Part shown: positions 8,084 to 15,570 of the stretch, in pieces
Position numbering within the stretch: the first letter of the stretch is position 1
Layout of the letters: each line of letters starts with the position of its first letter
Source of the DNA: Zoogloea sp.
Lineage (GTDB): Bacteria > Pseudomonadota > Gammaproteobacteria > Burkholderiales > Rhodocyclaceae
Length of the DNA stretch: 37,004 nucleotides
Assembly: GCF_023150065.1 (NCBI RefSeq)
Contig: NZ_JAKLLN010000032.1
Span: 1-37,004 of the forward strand
Reading direction: 5' to 3'
Program-made: the position numbers and the translations under genes
The notes under the pieces: generated by a model
The model's database searches: none
What the model was told of the DNA's origin: nothing
The model's input: the letters and a program-made list of their open reading frames with translations, nothing else

Positions 8084-8830
8084 ATGGAAAGAGCCGAATT
8101 GCAGCGTTATCTCGACAATCTGCTCGAAGTCGGGCGCTTCAGGGATTATTGCCCAAACGGGTTGCAGGTGGAAGGACGCGCTGAGATCCGGCGCGTGGTG
8201 TGTGGGGTGACGGCCAGTCAGGCCCTGCTCGATGCGGCCGTGGCCCGGGATGCGGATGCGGTACTGGTGCATCACGGGTATTTCTGGCGTGGTGAGGACG
8301 GGGTGATCACCGGGTTGCGCCGCAAGCGTCTCGGTACGCTGCTGAGCCGTGACATCAATCTGTTTGCCTATCACCTGCCCCTGGATGCCCATCCCGAACT
8401 GGGCAATAACGCCCAGTTGGCGCGCTTGATGGGCTGGATGCCGGAGGGGCGTTTCGGTGAGCAGGACATCGGCTGGACGGGGCGTGCGCCCCACGCGATG
8501 TCGGGCGAGCTGCTGGCCCGGCAGGTGGCGGCCCGGCTCGGGCGGGCGCCGCTCCTGCTGGGTGACCCCGCGCGCACGGTTGAGCGGATTGCCTGGTGCA
8601 CCGGGGGTGCCCAAGGCTACTTCGAGCAGGCGATTGCCTGCGGTGTGGACTGTTTTGTTTCTGGAGAGGCTTCGGAGCAGACCACCCACCTGGCGCGGGA
8701 GTCGGGGGTGACTTACCTGGCGGTCGGCCATCATGCCAGCGAGCGCTACGGGGTGCAGGCGCTGGGCGCCCACTTGGCGGAGCGCTTTGGGCTGGAGGTG
8801 GCTTTCGTGGAGGTGGATAACCCGGTCTGA
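8084..8830 (+). CDS. Nif3-like dinuclear metal centre protein
   Basis: A 248-residue protein of the Nif3/YbgI family, widely conserved hexameric proteins with a two-metal site. Family signatures are [11 protein letters not shown] (about residues 22-32), [11 protein letters not shown] with the metal-binding HH pair, [18 protein letters not shown], and at the C-terminus [14 protein letters not shown] and [10 protein letters not shown] with further metal-binding residues. YbgI-type proteins have been linked to GTP cyclohydrolase-like chemistry, but the physiological role is unsettled. The start ATG 8084 has AAGGAG at 8070-8075 with 8 bases of spacing. Its position next to a DegS-like gene is common in beta- and gammaproteobacteria. 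The stop is four bases from the stop of the convergent FimV-like gene. Confidence 0.9.
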   Translation: MERAELQRYLDNLLEVGRFRDYCPNGLQVEGRAEIRRVVCGVTASQALLDAAVARDADAVLVHHGYFWRGEDGVITGLRRKRLGTLLSRDINLFAYHLPLDAHPELGNNAQLARLMGWMPEGRFGEQDIGWTGRAPHAMSGELLARQVAARLGRAPLLLGDPARTVERIAWCTGGAQGYFEQAIACGVDCFVSGEASEQTTHLARESGVTYLAVGHHASERYGVQALGAHLAERFGLEVAFVEVDNPV

Positions 8831-8834
8831 AGGC

Positions 8835-10676
8835 TCAGGCTGCGGCGTTGCTCCGGTCTTCTGCGCTGGGGGGGGGCTCCATGTCCACCAGACTCAGCTC
8901 GGAGGGCGGCTTGTAGGTGCCGAGTTCGTCATCGAGGATGGCGAGCAGCAGCAGCAGCTCCTCGACGACCGTCAGGGGGAAGCCCTGGCGGGTGCCGTTG
9001 CGGTTGTCGCGGAGGATCTGGTGGATGTAGGTCTGGGCTTCCTGGGTGCCCCACAGATCCTGCAGGCGCTGGATGACGTGGGGCATCTGTTCGACCGTGT
9101 CGGCGCCGCCGTGGATCGTCTTGAAGTCGCTCCAGCTGATCATCTTGACGTTGAAGGTCTTGTTGAGCTGGCGCGTCAGGGCTTCGAATTCGGCACGCAT
9201 GCCGGCCACGTGATACACCTCGAGCAGCTTGAGCCAGGGCTTGACCGCCTGCCGGGGGTTGTTGCGGATGTAGTCGGCAAGGGTCTCGGCGGCACCCTGG
9301 GTGCGCCCGAAGGACATCATGATCTCGGCCAGCTCGAGGGCTGAATCATGCTCGTCTACGTTCTCGTCGAAGGGAATGGGGTGCGCCGGGGCGAAGGTGG
9401 GCTCGGACCATTCGGCGCTGGCGTCGGCCTGCACTGCCGGCTGGCTGCGAGGGGCAGCGGATGCCCGCATCTCGGGAAGGGACGAGGCGGCCTTGACGTC
9501 TGTCACGGAAGGGGGCTGTGCAAGGTCGAGGTCCGGCCCGACGGCGGCCGTGTGGCCCGGGTGCTGCAGCGTGGTGTGGAACTCGGGCTCGCTCAGGGTG
9601 GGGGCATCGGTGGTGTTGCGCCGACGCCGCAGGTAGATCAGTGCTCCACCGCCCAGCAGCACGGCGAGAAGGCCGGCGACCGGGGCGGTCCATTGTTCAA
9701 GTAGTGCCTGCATGCCATCCGTCTCGGCCTGCGGGCCGGCTGACGGTGTGGCTTGCGCCGGCGCAGGTGCGGGCGCAATGGCGGGTTTGCCGTTCTGGTC
9801 GAGCTGGGCCACTCTTTCCTTGAGCAGGGCCTGGTATTCCTCCAGGCGCTTTATCTTCTCGTCAAGTTCGAGCTGGGCCGCAATGCGGTCGTCGATCTCG
9901 GCCAGGGTGCGCTGTTCTTGGCTGCGCGGGGTCGGCGGGGCGCTGCTGTCTTCACTCTTCGGTGGGTTGGCGAGCTGCGCGGACATGCGCAGCGGCACAA
10001 GGCTGGCTTCGTCGCCGGCTCCGATGACGAGACGGTCTTGGCGGGCGGGTTCGGGGGCGCGTGCCGCAGGGGTGCGAAGCGGTGTGGTGGCCGCAGGTGG
10101 CGTCAGTCCGGCCGGGCGTGCTGGGGGTGCGGCTTTGGCTGATGCCGGGGCGGGGCGGGGCGAGACGGCTGCGCTCGGGCGGGGGCTGTGCGACACCGCA
10201 GCAGGGCCAGTCGTCGCGCGGCGGCTTGGGGCGGCTGCGGCTGACGCCTCGGCTGGGCCCTGGCCCGGGGCTGCGACGGAGGGGGCAATCACGGGAGCCG
10301 TGCTGCCGACTGTTGGGGGAGACAGCAGGAGTGTGAATTCCCGGCGGAGCTCGTAGCCGCATGCAACCCGCAGGCCGAGCATGGCGATGGGGTGATTGAC
10401 GGGGTCGCGTGTGGTGACCAGCAGGCGGTCGCCGGCGAGTCGGATCCGTGCATTGTGAATCCACGGCATGTCGTCGCTGCTGCCGGGGATCGCCTTGATG
10501 CAGTTCGCGTCGATCTCCTCTCCCGGTGCCCGCATCAGCCTCACTTCGGCACGCAAGGGTTCTCCCAGGGACGAGTGGGTGGTGAGCTCGCCAAGGCCGG
10601 CAGCGTGGGCGGCGGCTCCGCAGAAAGGGGCAAGCGTCGCGATCAGGAAGGGGATTGTTTTGCGCGCGCGGTTCAT
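8835..10676 (-). CDS. FimV/HubP-like inner-membrane protein
   Basis: About 613 residues. Order of parts: signal peptide (KTIPFLIATLAPFCGAAAHA); FimV N-terminal domain (GLGELTTHSSLGEPLRAEV to about residue 120); a long Ala/Pro-rich linker; a coiled coil (IDDRIAAQLELDEKIKRLEE and on); one membrane segment (VAGLLAVLLGGGALIYL) followed by RRRR; and a cytoplasmic part ending in a helical FimV C-terminal region (ALELAEIMMSFGRTQGAAET onward). FimV/HubP proteins are polar scaffolds that support type IV pili and cyclase signalling, acting across the cell wall. I see no LysM domain between the N-terminal domain and the coiled coil, where larger FimV proteins have one. The start may be ATG 10676 or ATG 10694; neither has a good ribosome site. 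Confidence 0.82.
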   Translation of the reverse strand: MNRARKTIPFLIATLAPFCGAAAHAAGLGELTTHSSLGEPLRAEVRLMRAPGEEIDANCIKAIPGSSDDMPWIHNARIRLAGDRLLVTTRDPVNHPIAMLGLRVACGYELRREFTLLLSPPTVGSTAPVIAPSVAAPGQGPAEASAAAAPSRRATTGPAAVSHSPRPSAAVSPRPAPASAKAAPPARPAGLTPPAATTPLRTPAARAPEPARQDRLVIGAGDEASLVPLRMSAQLANPPKSEDSSAPPTPRSQEQRTLAEIDDRIAAQLELDEKIKRLEEYQALLKERVAQLDQNGKPAIAPAPAPAQATPSAGPQAETDGMQALLEQWTAPVAGLLAVLLGGGALIYLRRRRNTTDAPTLSEPEFHTTLQHPGHTAAVGPDLDLAQPPSVTDVKAASSLPEMRASAAPRSQPAVQADASAEWSEPTFAPAHPIPFDENVDEHDSALELAEIMMSFGRTQGAAETLADYIRNNPRQAVKPWLKLLEVYHVAGMRAEFEALTRQLNKTFNVKMISWSDFKTIHGGADTVEQMPHVIQRLQDLWGTQEAQTYIHQILRDNRNGTRQGFPLTVVEELLLLLAILDDELGTYKPPSELSLVDMEPPPSAEDRSNAAA

Positions 10677-10891
10677 CAAGGGGACGTTGGACATCCGGCT
10701 AAGGTGGCCTTGTGGGTATGTTGGGCTATGGCGGAACCTTCGCGCCATGGCCGAAGCTACAGTATTCTAAAGAAGTTTGCAGCCTGCCGCGCCGACTTGT
10801 CGGCCGCTGGAGGCGTGGAGTGTTGCAGGTGGTGCCGTGCACGCCTTTTTTTACCTTATTTTGCCTGATCGATTTTCTTCGCCTTACTGCC

Positions 10892-11443
10892 ATGCCCCTT
10901 TCCGAGCCCGCCTCCCGGCGAACCCGCGTTCATACCCGCCGGATAGAAATCCAGGGGTTCATGCGTGACGATGGTCTCCTCGACCTGGATGCCCGCATCA
11001 CCGATCTCAAGGATGTTGATTACCCCATCGCGTCCGGCGTCCGCCGGGTTGGTGACCCTGTGCACGACCTGCTGGTGCGTGTGACCATCGATCCTGCATT
11101 CTTTATTGTCGATGTGGAGGCCGTGTCCGACTGGGTTCCCTATCCTGGCGGCTGCGACACCATCGGGCCGGCCTATCGTCAGCTCATCGGCCTGAACCTG
11201 GTTAGGGGGTTCCGGCGCACGGTCGGCGAGATGTTTGCGGATGTGAGAGGGTGTTCGCACCTGACCGAGTTGCTGCTGTCCCTGCCCACCGCTGCCATCC
11301 AGACTTTCGCCACCTTCCGCCGCGACAATGAGGACGACGGCGAAAAGCCCTTCCAGCTGGATCGCTGTCATGCGCTGGAGACGACCTCCGAGACTGTCAT
11401 GCGTTACTACCCGCGCTGGTATCGGGGCCCCGCAGCGGAGTGA
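10892..11443 (+). CDS. DUF2889 domain protein
   Basis: A 183-residue cytoplasmic protein that fills the DUF2889 family from end to end. Recognisable stretches are RRIEIQGFMRDDGLLDLDAR near the N-terminus, then LLVRVTIDPAFFIVDVEAVS, and RGCSHLTELLLSLPTAAIQT, whose Cys-x-His pair is the family's best-conserved point. The function is unknown. The start ATG 10892 leads directly into the conserved region after a short basic segment; no strong ribosome site is seen. It lies upstream of sucC, but the 296-base gap with its own promoter-like box argues against a shared operon. Family members also occur near aromatic and acyl-CoA degradation genes in betaproteobacteria. Confidence 0.85.
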   Translation: MPLSEPASRRTRVHTRRIEIQGFMRDDGLLDLDARITDLKDVDYPIASGVRRVGDPVHDLLVRVTIDPAFFIVDVEAVSDWVPYPGGCDTIGPAYRQLIGLNLVRGFRRTVGEMFADVRGCSHLTELLLSLPTAAIQTFATFRRDNEDDGEKPFQLDRCHALETTSETVMRYYPRWYRGPAAE

Positions 11444-11500
11444 GCTGCGAGATGAAAATGTGCACTGCAGCGTGAAACCGGTCGCGCGTTCTCTTTCGTA

Positions 11501-11506
11501 TATAAT
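11501..11506 (+). promoter_or_regulatory. Candidate -10 box for sucCD
   Basis: A perfect TATAAT lies 234 bases upstream of sucC, in the sequence CGTATATAATCC. No good -35 box is found at 16-18 bases; TGAAAC at 11473-11478 is too far. A start near 11512 would give a leader of about 230 bases, covering all the hairpins listed for this region. Confidence 0.55.
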
Positions 11507-11739
11507 CCTTTGATCCGTAATCCGGAGTAGCTCGGCATGTCCGGGGTGTTGCGGTGTCAGGACCGCCCTTTTTCTGAGCCTGTTCAATGGTGATCAGGCG
11601 CATGAAAGGGCGGAGCGGTGCGTACGCTGGACGAGGGAGAACGGCGTATGTATCGCGGAGCGCATGCGTGCTCCGAAGAGTCCCATCAACCAAGCGTGAG
11701 CGGCCTTTATAAGGCCAAGACTTCGATCGAAGGGCAACC
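11507..11739 (+). promoter_or_regulatory. Structured 5' leader of sucCD, candidate cis-regulatory RNA
   Basis: This 233-base stretch has no gene but many perfect stems. CCGGA 11522-11526 pairs with TCCGG 11540-11544. CCGCCCTTT 11563-11571 pairs with AAAGGGCGG 11605-11613, and between them GCCTG-t-TCA (11578-11586) pairs with TGA-t-CAGGC (11591-11599). CGTACGC 11621-11627 pairs with GCGTATG 11644-11650 with one G-U pair. An 8-pair hairpin with an ATGC tetraloop is at 11656-11675. GGCCTT 11702-11707 pairs with AAGGCC 11711-11716. CTTCGATCGAAG (11721-11732) overlaps the ribosome site. GCGGT 11551-11555 can instead pair with ACCGC 11562-11566, which would break the large stem, so two exclusive folds exist. 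A ligand or regulatory role is inferred. Confidence 0.6.
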
Positions 11740-12900
11740 ATGAAAATTCACGAATATCAGGGCAAGGAAATCCTGAGAAAATTTGGCGTCACGACGCCGC
11801 GCGGCGTGCCGTGCTTCTCAGTCGATGAGGCAGTCAAGGCAGCGGAAACGCTGGGCGGCAAGGTCTGGGTCGTCAAGGCTCAGATCCACGCCGGCGGCCG
11901 TGGCAAGGGCGGTGGCGTCAAGGTCGCCAAGTCCCTGGACGAAGTGCGCCAGTACGCCGGGCAGATCCTCGGCATGCAGCTGGTCACCCACCAGACCGGC
12001 CCGGAAGGCCAGAAGGTGCGTCGCCTGCTCATCGAGGAAGGCGCCGACATCAAGAAGGAATACTACGTTGCCGCGCTGACCGACCGCGCCACGCAGAAGG
12101 TCGCCATGATGGCCTCCAGCGAAGGCGGTATGGACATCGAGGAAGTTGCTCACTCCACCCCCGAGAAGATCCTCAAGGTCTTCGTTGATCCGGCCACCGG
12201 CCTGACCGACGAACAGGCCCTGTATCTCTCCAACGGTATCGGCGTTCCCGAAGGCTCCACCGCCCAGGCTGTGGACACCCTCAAGAAGCTGTACACCACC
12301 TACATGGAAACCGATGCTTCCCTGGCGGAAATCAACCCGCTGATCCTGGAAGGCAACGGCACCATCAAGGCTCTGGACGCCAAGTTCAACTTCGACTCCA
12401 ACGCCCTCTACCGTCATCCCGAGATCGTCGAGTTCCGCGATCTGGATGAAGAGGATGCCGACGAAATCGAAGCCTCCAAGTTCGATCTGGCCTACATCTC
12501 CCTGGACGGCAACATCGGCTGTCTGGTGAACGGTGCCGGTCTGGCGATGGCCACCATGGACACCATCAAGCTGTTCGGTGCCGAGCCGGCCAACTTCCTC
12601 GACGTGGGCGGCGGTGCCACCACCGAGAAGGTGACCGAAGCCTTCAAGATCATGCTCAAGAACCCCAAGGTCAAGGGCATTCTCGTCAACATCTTCGGCG
12701 GCATCATGCGCTGCGACACCATCGCTACCGGCGTTGTGACTGCGGCCAAGGAAGTGCATCTGTCGGTTCCGCTGGTTGTCCGCATGAAGGGCACCAACGA
12801 AGAGATCGGCAAGCAGATCCTGCGCGATTCGGGCCTCCCGATCATCGCTGCCGACACCATGGCCGAAGCGGCCCAGAAGATCGTCGACGCGGTCAAGTAA
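11740..12900 (+). CDS. sucC: Succinate-CoA ligase (ADP-forming) subunit beta
   Basis: A 386-residue protein of normal length for SucC. With SucD it converts succinyl-CoA, ADP and phosphate to succinate, CoA and ATP in the TCA cycle. It starts with the family hallmark [17 protein letters not shown]; the ATP-grasp domain follows with [20 protein letters not shown] (about residues 46-65), then EINPLI (about 198-203) and [13 protein letters not shown]. The C-terminal ligase domain has [18 protein letters not shown] (about 286-303) and [15 protein letters not shown]. The start ATG 11740 has AAGGG at 11730-11734, inside a short palindrome that could mask it. sucD follows 11 bases later. Codon use is very biased toward C/G endings, as expected for a highly expressed gene. 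Confidence 0.98.
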   Translation: MKIHEYQGKEILRKFGVTTPRGVPCFSVDEAVKAAETLGGKVWVVKAQIHAGGRGKGGGVKVAKSLDEVRQYAGQILGMQLVTHQTGPEGQKVRRLLIEEGADIKKEYYVAALTDRATQKVAMMASSEGGMDIEEVAHSTPEKILKVFVDPATGLTDEQALYLSNGIGVPEGSTAQAVDTLKKLYTTYMETDASLAEINPLILEGNGTIKALDAKFNFDSNALYRHPEIVEFRDLDEEDADEIEASKFDLAYISLDGNIGCLVNGAGLAMATMDTIKLFGAEPANFLDVGGGATTEKVTEAFKIMLKNPKVKGILVNIFGGIMRCDTIATGVVTAAKEVHLSVPLVVRMKGTNEEIGKQILRDSGLPIIAADTMAEAAQKIVDAVK

Positions 12901-12911
12901 GGAGTTAGCGA

Positions 12912-13805
12912 ATGTCCATCCTGATCAACAAAGACACCAAGGTCATCACCCAGGGGATCACCGGCAAGACCGGTCAGTTCCACACGGAAAAGTGCCAGGA
13001 ATACGCCAACGGCAAGGAATGCTTCGTTGCCGGCGTGAACCCCAAGAAGGCTGGCGAGAAGATCTTCGACATCCCCATCTACGCCTCCGTCAAGGAAGCG
13101 GCCGCCGAGACCGGCGCCACCGTGTCCGTGATCTACGTGCCGCCCGCTGGCGCCGCTGCCGCGATCTGGGAAGCCGTTGAAGCCGACCTCGACCTGGCCA
13201 TCTGCATCACCGAAGGCATCCCCGTCCGGGACATGCTGGAAGTGCGCAACAAGATGAAGAAGAAGGTTGCTGCCGGCGGCAAGGAAACCCTGCTGCTGGG
13301 CCCCAACTGCCCGGGTCTCATCACGCCGGAAGAAATCAAGATCGGCATCATGCCGGGTCACATTCACCGCAAGGGTCGCATCGGCGTGGTTTCCCGCTCC
13401 GGCACCCTGACCTACGAAGCTGTTGCCCAGCTGACCGAAATCGGTCTGGGCCAGTCTTCCGCCGTCGGTATCGGTGGTGACCCCATCAACGGTCTGAAGC
13501 ACATCGACGTGATGCGCATGTTCAACGAAGATCCCGACACCGACGCCGTCATCATGATCGGTGAAATCGGTGGTCCGGACGAAGCCGAAGCCGCCCAGTG
13601 GTGCAAGGCCAACATGAAGAAGCCGATCGTCGGCTTCATCGCCGGTGTGACTGCCCCCGCGGGCAAGCGCATGGGCCATGCTGGCGCGCTGATCTCCGGC
13701 GGTGCCGATACGGCCGATGCCAAGCTCGCCATCATGGAAGAGTGCGGCTTCACCGTGACGCGCAACCCGTCCGAAATGGCCAAGCTGCTGAAGGCCATGC
13801 TGTAA
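12912..13805 (+). CDS. sucD: Succinate-CoA ligase subunit alpha
   Basis: A 297-residue protein, the CoA-binding and phosphohistidine subunit of succinyl-CoA synthetase. The N-terminal CoA-binding Rossmann domain shows VITQGITGKTGQFHTEK (about residues 11-27) and GVNPKKAG. LLGPNCPG (about 127-134) and GRIGVVSRSGTLTYEA mark the ligase domain. The phosphorylated histidine is H256 in MGHAGALISGG. It lies 11 bases after sucC with GGAG at 12900-12903 as ribosome site, so the two subunits come from one transcript. A strong terminator starts 23 bases after the stop, which closes the unit; the 2-oxoglutarate dehydrogenase genes are not adjacent here. Confidence 0.98.
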   Translation: MSILINKDTKVITQGITGKTGQFHTEKCQEYANGKECFVAGVNPKKAGEKIFDIPIYASVKEAAAETGATVSVIYVPPAGAAAAIWEAVEADLDLAICITEGIPVRDMLEVRNKMKKKVAAGGKETLLLGPNCPGLITPEEIKIGIMPGHIHRKGRIGVVSRSGTLTYEAVAQLTEIGLGQSSAVGIGGDPINGLKHIDVMRMFNEDPDTDAVIMIGEIGGPDEAEAAQWCKANMKKPIVGFIAGVTAPAGKRMGHAGALISGGADTADAKLAIMEECGFTVTRNPSEMAKLLKAML

Positions 13806-13827
13806 TCGGCTTTCGAGCCTGATTCGC

Positions 13828-13865
13828 ACCGCGCCCGCGCTGATGCCCGGGCGCGGTTTTTATTT
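13828..13865 (+). terminator. Intrinsic terminator of sucCD
   Basis: ACCGCGCCCG (13828-13837) pairs perfectly with CGGGCGCGGT (13848-13857), followed by TTTTTATTT. It ends the sucCD transcript and insulates the next operon. Confidence 0.93.
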
Positions 13866-13867
13866 GT

Positions 13868-13903
13868 GAAGCAGCTTTGCGGTGATTGTTGCGTAGCTGC
13901 TTC
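13868..13903. repeat. 9-bp inverted repeat upstream of the PP2C operon
   Basis: GAAGCAGCT (13868-13876) and AGCTGCTTC (13895-13903) are perfect inverted arms with an 18-base spacer that itself contains TTGCG twice. A TAAAGT at 13907-13912 is a possible -10 box just downstream, so the element would overlap the operon promoter and could be an operator. It could also form an RNA hairpin at the end of sucCD read-through. Confidence 0.5.
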
Positions 13904-13939
13904 GGGTAAAGTCACTCCGGTTACGGCTGAAGGTTGAGT

Positions 13940-14710
13940 GTGAGCAAAGGCAGTGCTAGCTGGCGGATGGCGATGGTGTCCCATGTTGGGCAGGTGCGCC
14001 TGCGCAACGAGGACTGCGTGGCCTGTGACGAGACGCGAGGCCTTGCCGTCCTGGCCGACGGAATGGGAGGGCATGCCGGCGGGGCCGAAGCCGCCAGGAT
14101 GGCCGTGCTGACCTGGATGGATCGCCTGCACGCCGTCGAGGAAGGAATGCTGGTCGAGGACGATCTGCGCCATGCTGCACATCTCGCCAATCGCGCTGTT
14201 TTCATGGCGGGTCGTCGGGACCCCGGTTTGCGGGGCATGGGCAGCACGTTGGTGGCGGGCTGTTTTCGGGCCGATGGAGTGCTGCTGGTGGCCAATGTCG
14301 GTGATTCACGCCTCTACCGCTTGCGTGGAGACGTGCTCGAATGTCTTACCCGTGATCACAGTGTGTTGCGGGCGCGGTGCGACGCGGGCATGATTGGGGC
14401 CGCATCCGAGGGGCCTCCGGCGCTGCGCGGCTTGTTGACCCGGGCGATCGGCGTGGAGGCGGAGGTCGTTCCGGACGTGGGTGCATTTGCGGTCGAACCC
14501 AATGATCATTACCTCCTGTGCTCCGATGGCCTGACCGACATGGTGCCCGATGTGGATATCGCCGAGATCCTGGCGACGCTTGGCGCAAGCCCCCAGGTGG
14601 CGGCCAAGCACCTGGTCGATCTGGCTAATGATCGGGGTGGGATGGATAATGTGTCGGTTGTCGTGGTGTCGTCTTGTGCCTCCGTGCGGCTTGGCACGGA
14701 GCTCGGTTAA
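13940..14710 (+). CDS. PP2C-family serine/threonine protein phosphatase
   Basis: A 256-residue cytoplasmic phosphatase of the PPM/PP2C (Stp1/PrpC-like) family, which removes phosphate from Ser/Thr of proteins using two metal ions. All main motifs are present: VRLRNEDC (about 19-26), LADGMGGHAGG with D40 and G41, GMGSTLVAG, VANVGDSRLYRL, LTRDHS, LLTRAIG, YLLCSDGLTDMV and the final GGMDNVSVVVV with the last metal-binding aspartate. The GTG at 13940 is chosen as start because GAAGG (13929-13933) sits 6 bases before it; a TTG six bases earlier would have no spacing. It is the first gene of a five-gene set with the FHA protein 24 bases downstream. No partner Ser/Thr kinase gene is in the window. 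Confidence 0.92.
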   Translation: MSKGSASWRMAMVSHVGQVRLRNEDCVACDETRGLAVLADGMGGHAGGAEAARMAVLTWMDRLHAVEEGMLVEDDLRHAAHLANRAVFMAGRRDPGLRGMGSTLVAGCFRADGVLLVANVGDSRLYRLRGDVLECLTRDHSVLRARCDAGMIGAASEGPPALRGLLTRAIGVEAEVVPDVGAFAVEPNDHYLLCSDGLTDMVPDVDIAEILATLGASPQVAAKHLVDLANDRGGMDNVSVVVVSSCASVRLGTELG

Positions 14711-14734
14711 GGCTGGTTTCGGATAGGAAAAGCA

Positions 14735-15415
14735 ATGCCCAGGTTGATTTTGAGCATGGATGGTCTGGTGCTGAAGGAAATGCCTCTCGAGAAGGAGCGC
14801 ACGACCATTGGCCGCAAGCCCCACAACGATATCCAGATCGACAATCTGGCAATCAGTGGTGAGCATGCGGCGATCGTGACCATCCAGAACGATGCCTTCC
14901 TCGAAGATCTGAACAGCACCAATGGCACGTACGTGAACGGCCAGCCGGTCAAGAAGCACGTCCTCCAGAACAACGACGTGGTTGAATTGGGCAAGTATCG
15001 TCTGAAGTTTCTCACCGAGCACAGTGCAGGAGCGTCCGAGCAGGATGAGGCGATGGCCTTTGGTTCTGCGGTATCGGTCGAGGCGTCCGCAGCCAGCGCC
15101 GCGGCTCCGTCCGGCGAGCCTACGATGGCACCTCCCAGCAACGTTGTCGGCATGATCCAGATCCTAAGCGGAACCCATGCGGGCCGGACGCTGGAGCTGT
15201 CCAAATCCCTGACCACACTGGGAAAGCCGGGCACCCAGGTGGCAGTGATCACCCGTCGCCCCCATGGCTATTTCATCACCCATGTGGAAGGCACGGTATT
15301 TCCGGTGGTCAATGGTCACTCCCTGGATGCCCAGGCACATCGCCTCAATGATCATGACATAATCGAGATCGCCGGCGTCAAGATGGAGTTTTTCTCCCAG
15401 ACCGCCCAGCAGTAA
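14735..15415 (+). CDS. FHA domain protein (one intact, one degenerate FHA domain)
   Basis: A 226-residue cytoplasmic protein. Residues about 10-85 form a classical FHA phosphothreonine-binding domain: TTIGRKPHNDIQ with R27, ISGEHAAI with S41 and H44, and LNSTNGTYVNG with N60 and N63. A short Ala/Ser-rich linker (about 95-135) leads to a second FHA-like fold (MIQILSGTHAGRTLELSKSL to IIEIAGVKMEFF) in which the Gly-Arg/Ser-His residues are missing, so it probably does not bind phosphopeptide. The start ATG 14735 has AGGAA ten bases before. With the PP2C gene upstream, it likely reads a threonine-phosphorylation mark that the phosphatase erases. The stop codon shares a base with the start of the next small ORF. 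Confidence 0.9.
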   Translation: MPRLILSMDGLVLKEMPLEKERTTIGRKPHNDIQIDNLAISGEHAAIVTIQNDAFLEDLNSTNGTYVNGQPVKKHVLQNNDVVELGKYRLKFLTEHSAGASEQDEAMAFGSAVSVEASAASAAAPSGEPTMAPPSNVVGMIQILSGTHAGRTLELSKSLTTLGKPGTQVAVITRRPHGYFITHVEGTVFPVVNGHSLDAQAHRLNDHDIIEIAGVKMEFFSQTAQQ

Positions 15416-15570
15416 TGGCGATCGCAAGACTGCGGTACTGGAACGTGACATTTCTGACGCCGATTGTCTTCGCCGGATCGTATTCTGTTGCACTTGTGTT
15501 GGATCTCATTTCGGTGTCTGGGCATGCCGTCCAGTTGCCCCTCTTGCGGAATTTCATGGGTACAAGATGA
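15415..15570 (+). CDS. Small 51-residue hydrophobic protein, coupled to both neighbours
   Basis: This short frame starts at an ATG that shares its A with the FHA stop codon (TAATG) and ends at a TGA overlapping the next gene's ATG (ATGA). It exactly fills the space between two real genes, which is hard to explain by chance. The product has a basic start (MAIARLRYWN), one long hydrophobic stretch (VTFLTPIVFAGSYSVALVLD, about residues 11-30) and a short tail ending FMGTR, so a single-pass membrane peptide is plausible. No ribosome site is seen, so it would depend on translational coupling. About two thirds of third codon positions are G/C, lower than in the housekeeping genes. I do not recognise the family; it could instead be only a bridge for coupling. 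Confidence 0.5.
   Translation: MAIARLRYWNVTFLTPIVFAGSYSVALVLDLISVSGHAVQLPLLRNFMGTR

Noticed and set aside
11818-13829. Long minus-strand frames opposite sucC and sucD
   Set aside because: Antisense to two certain genes with extreme codon bias. No ribosome sites or domains.
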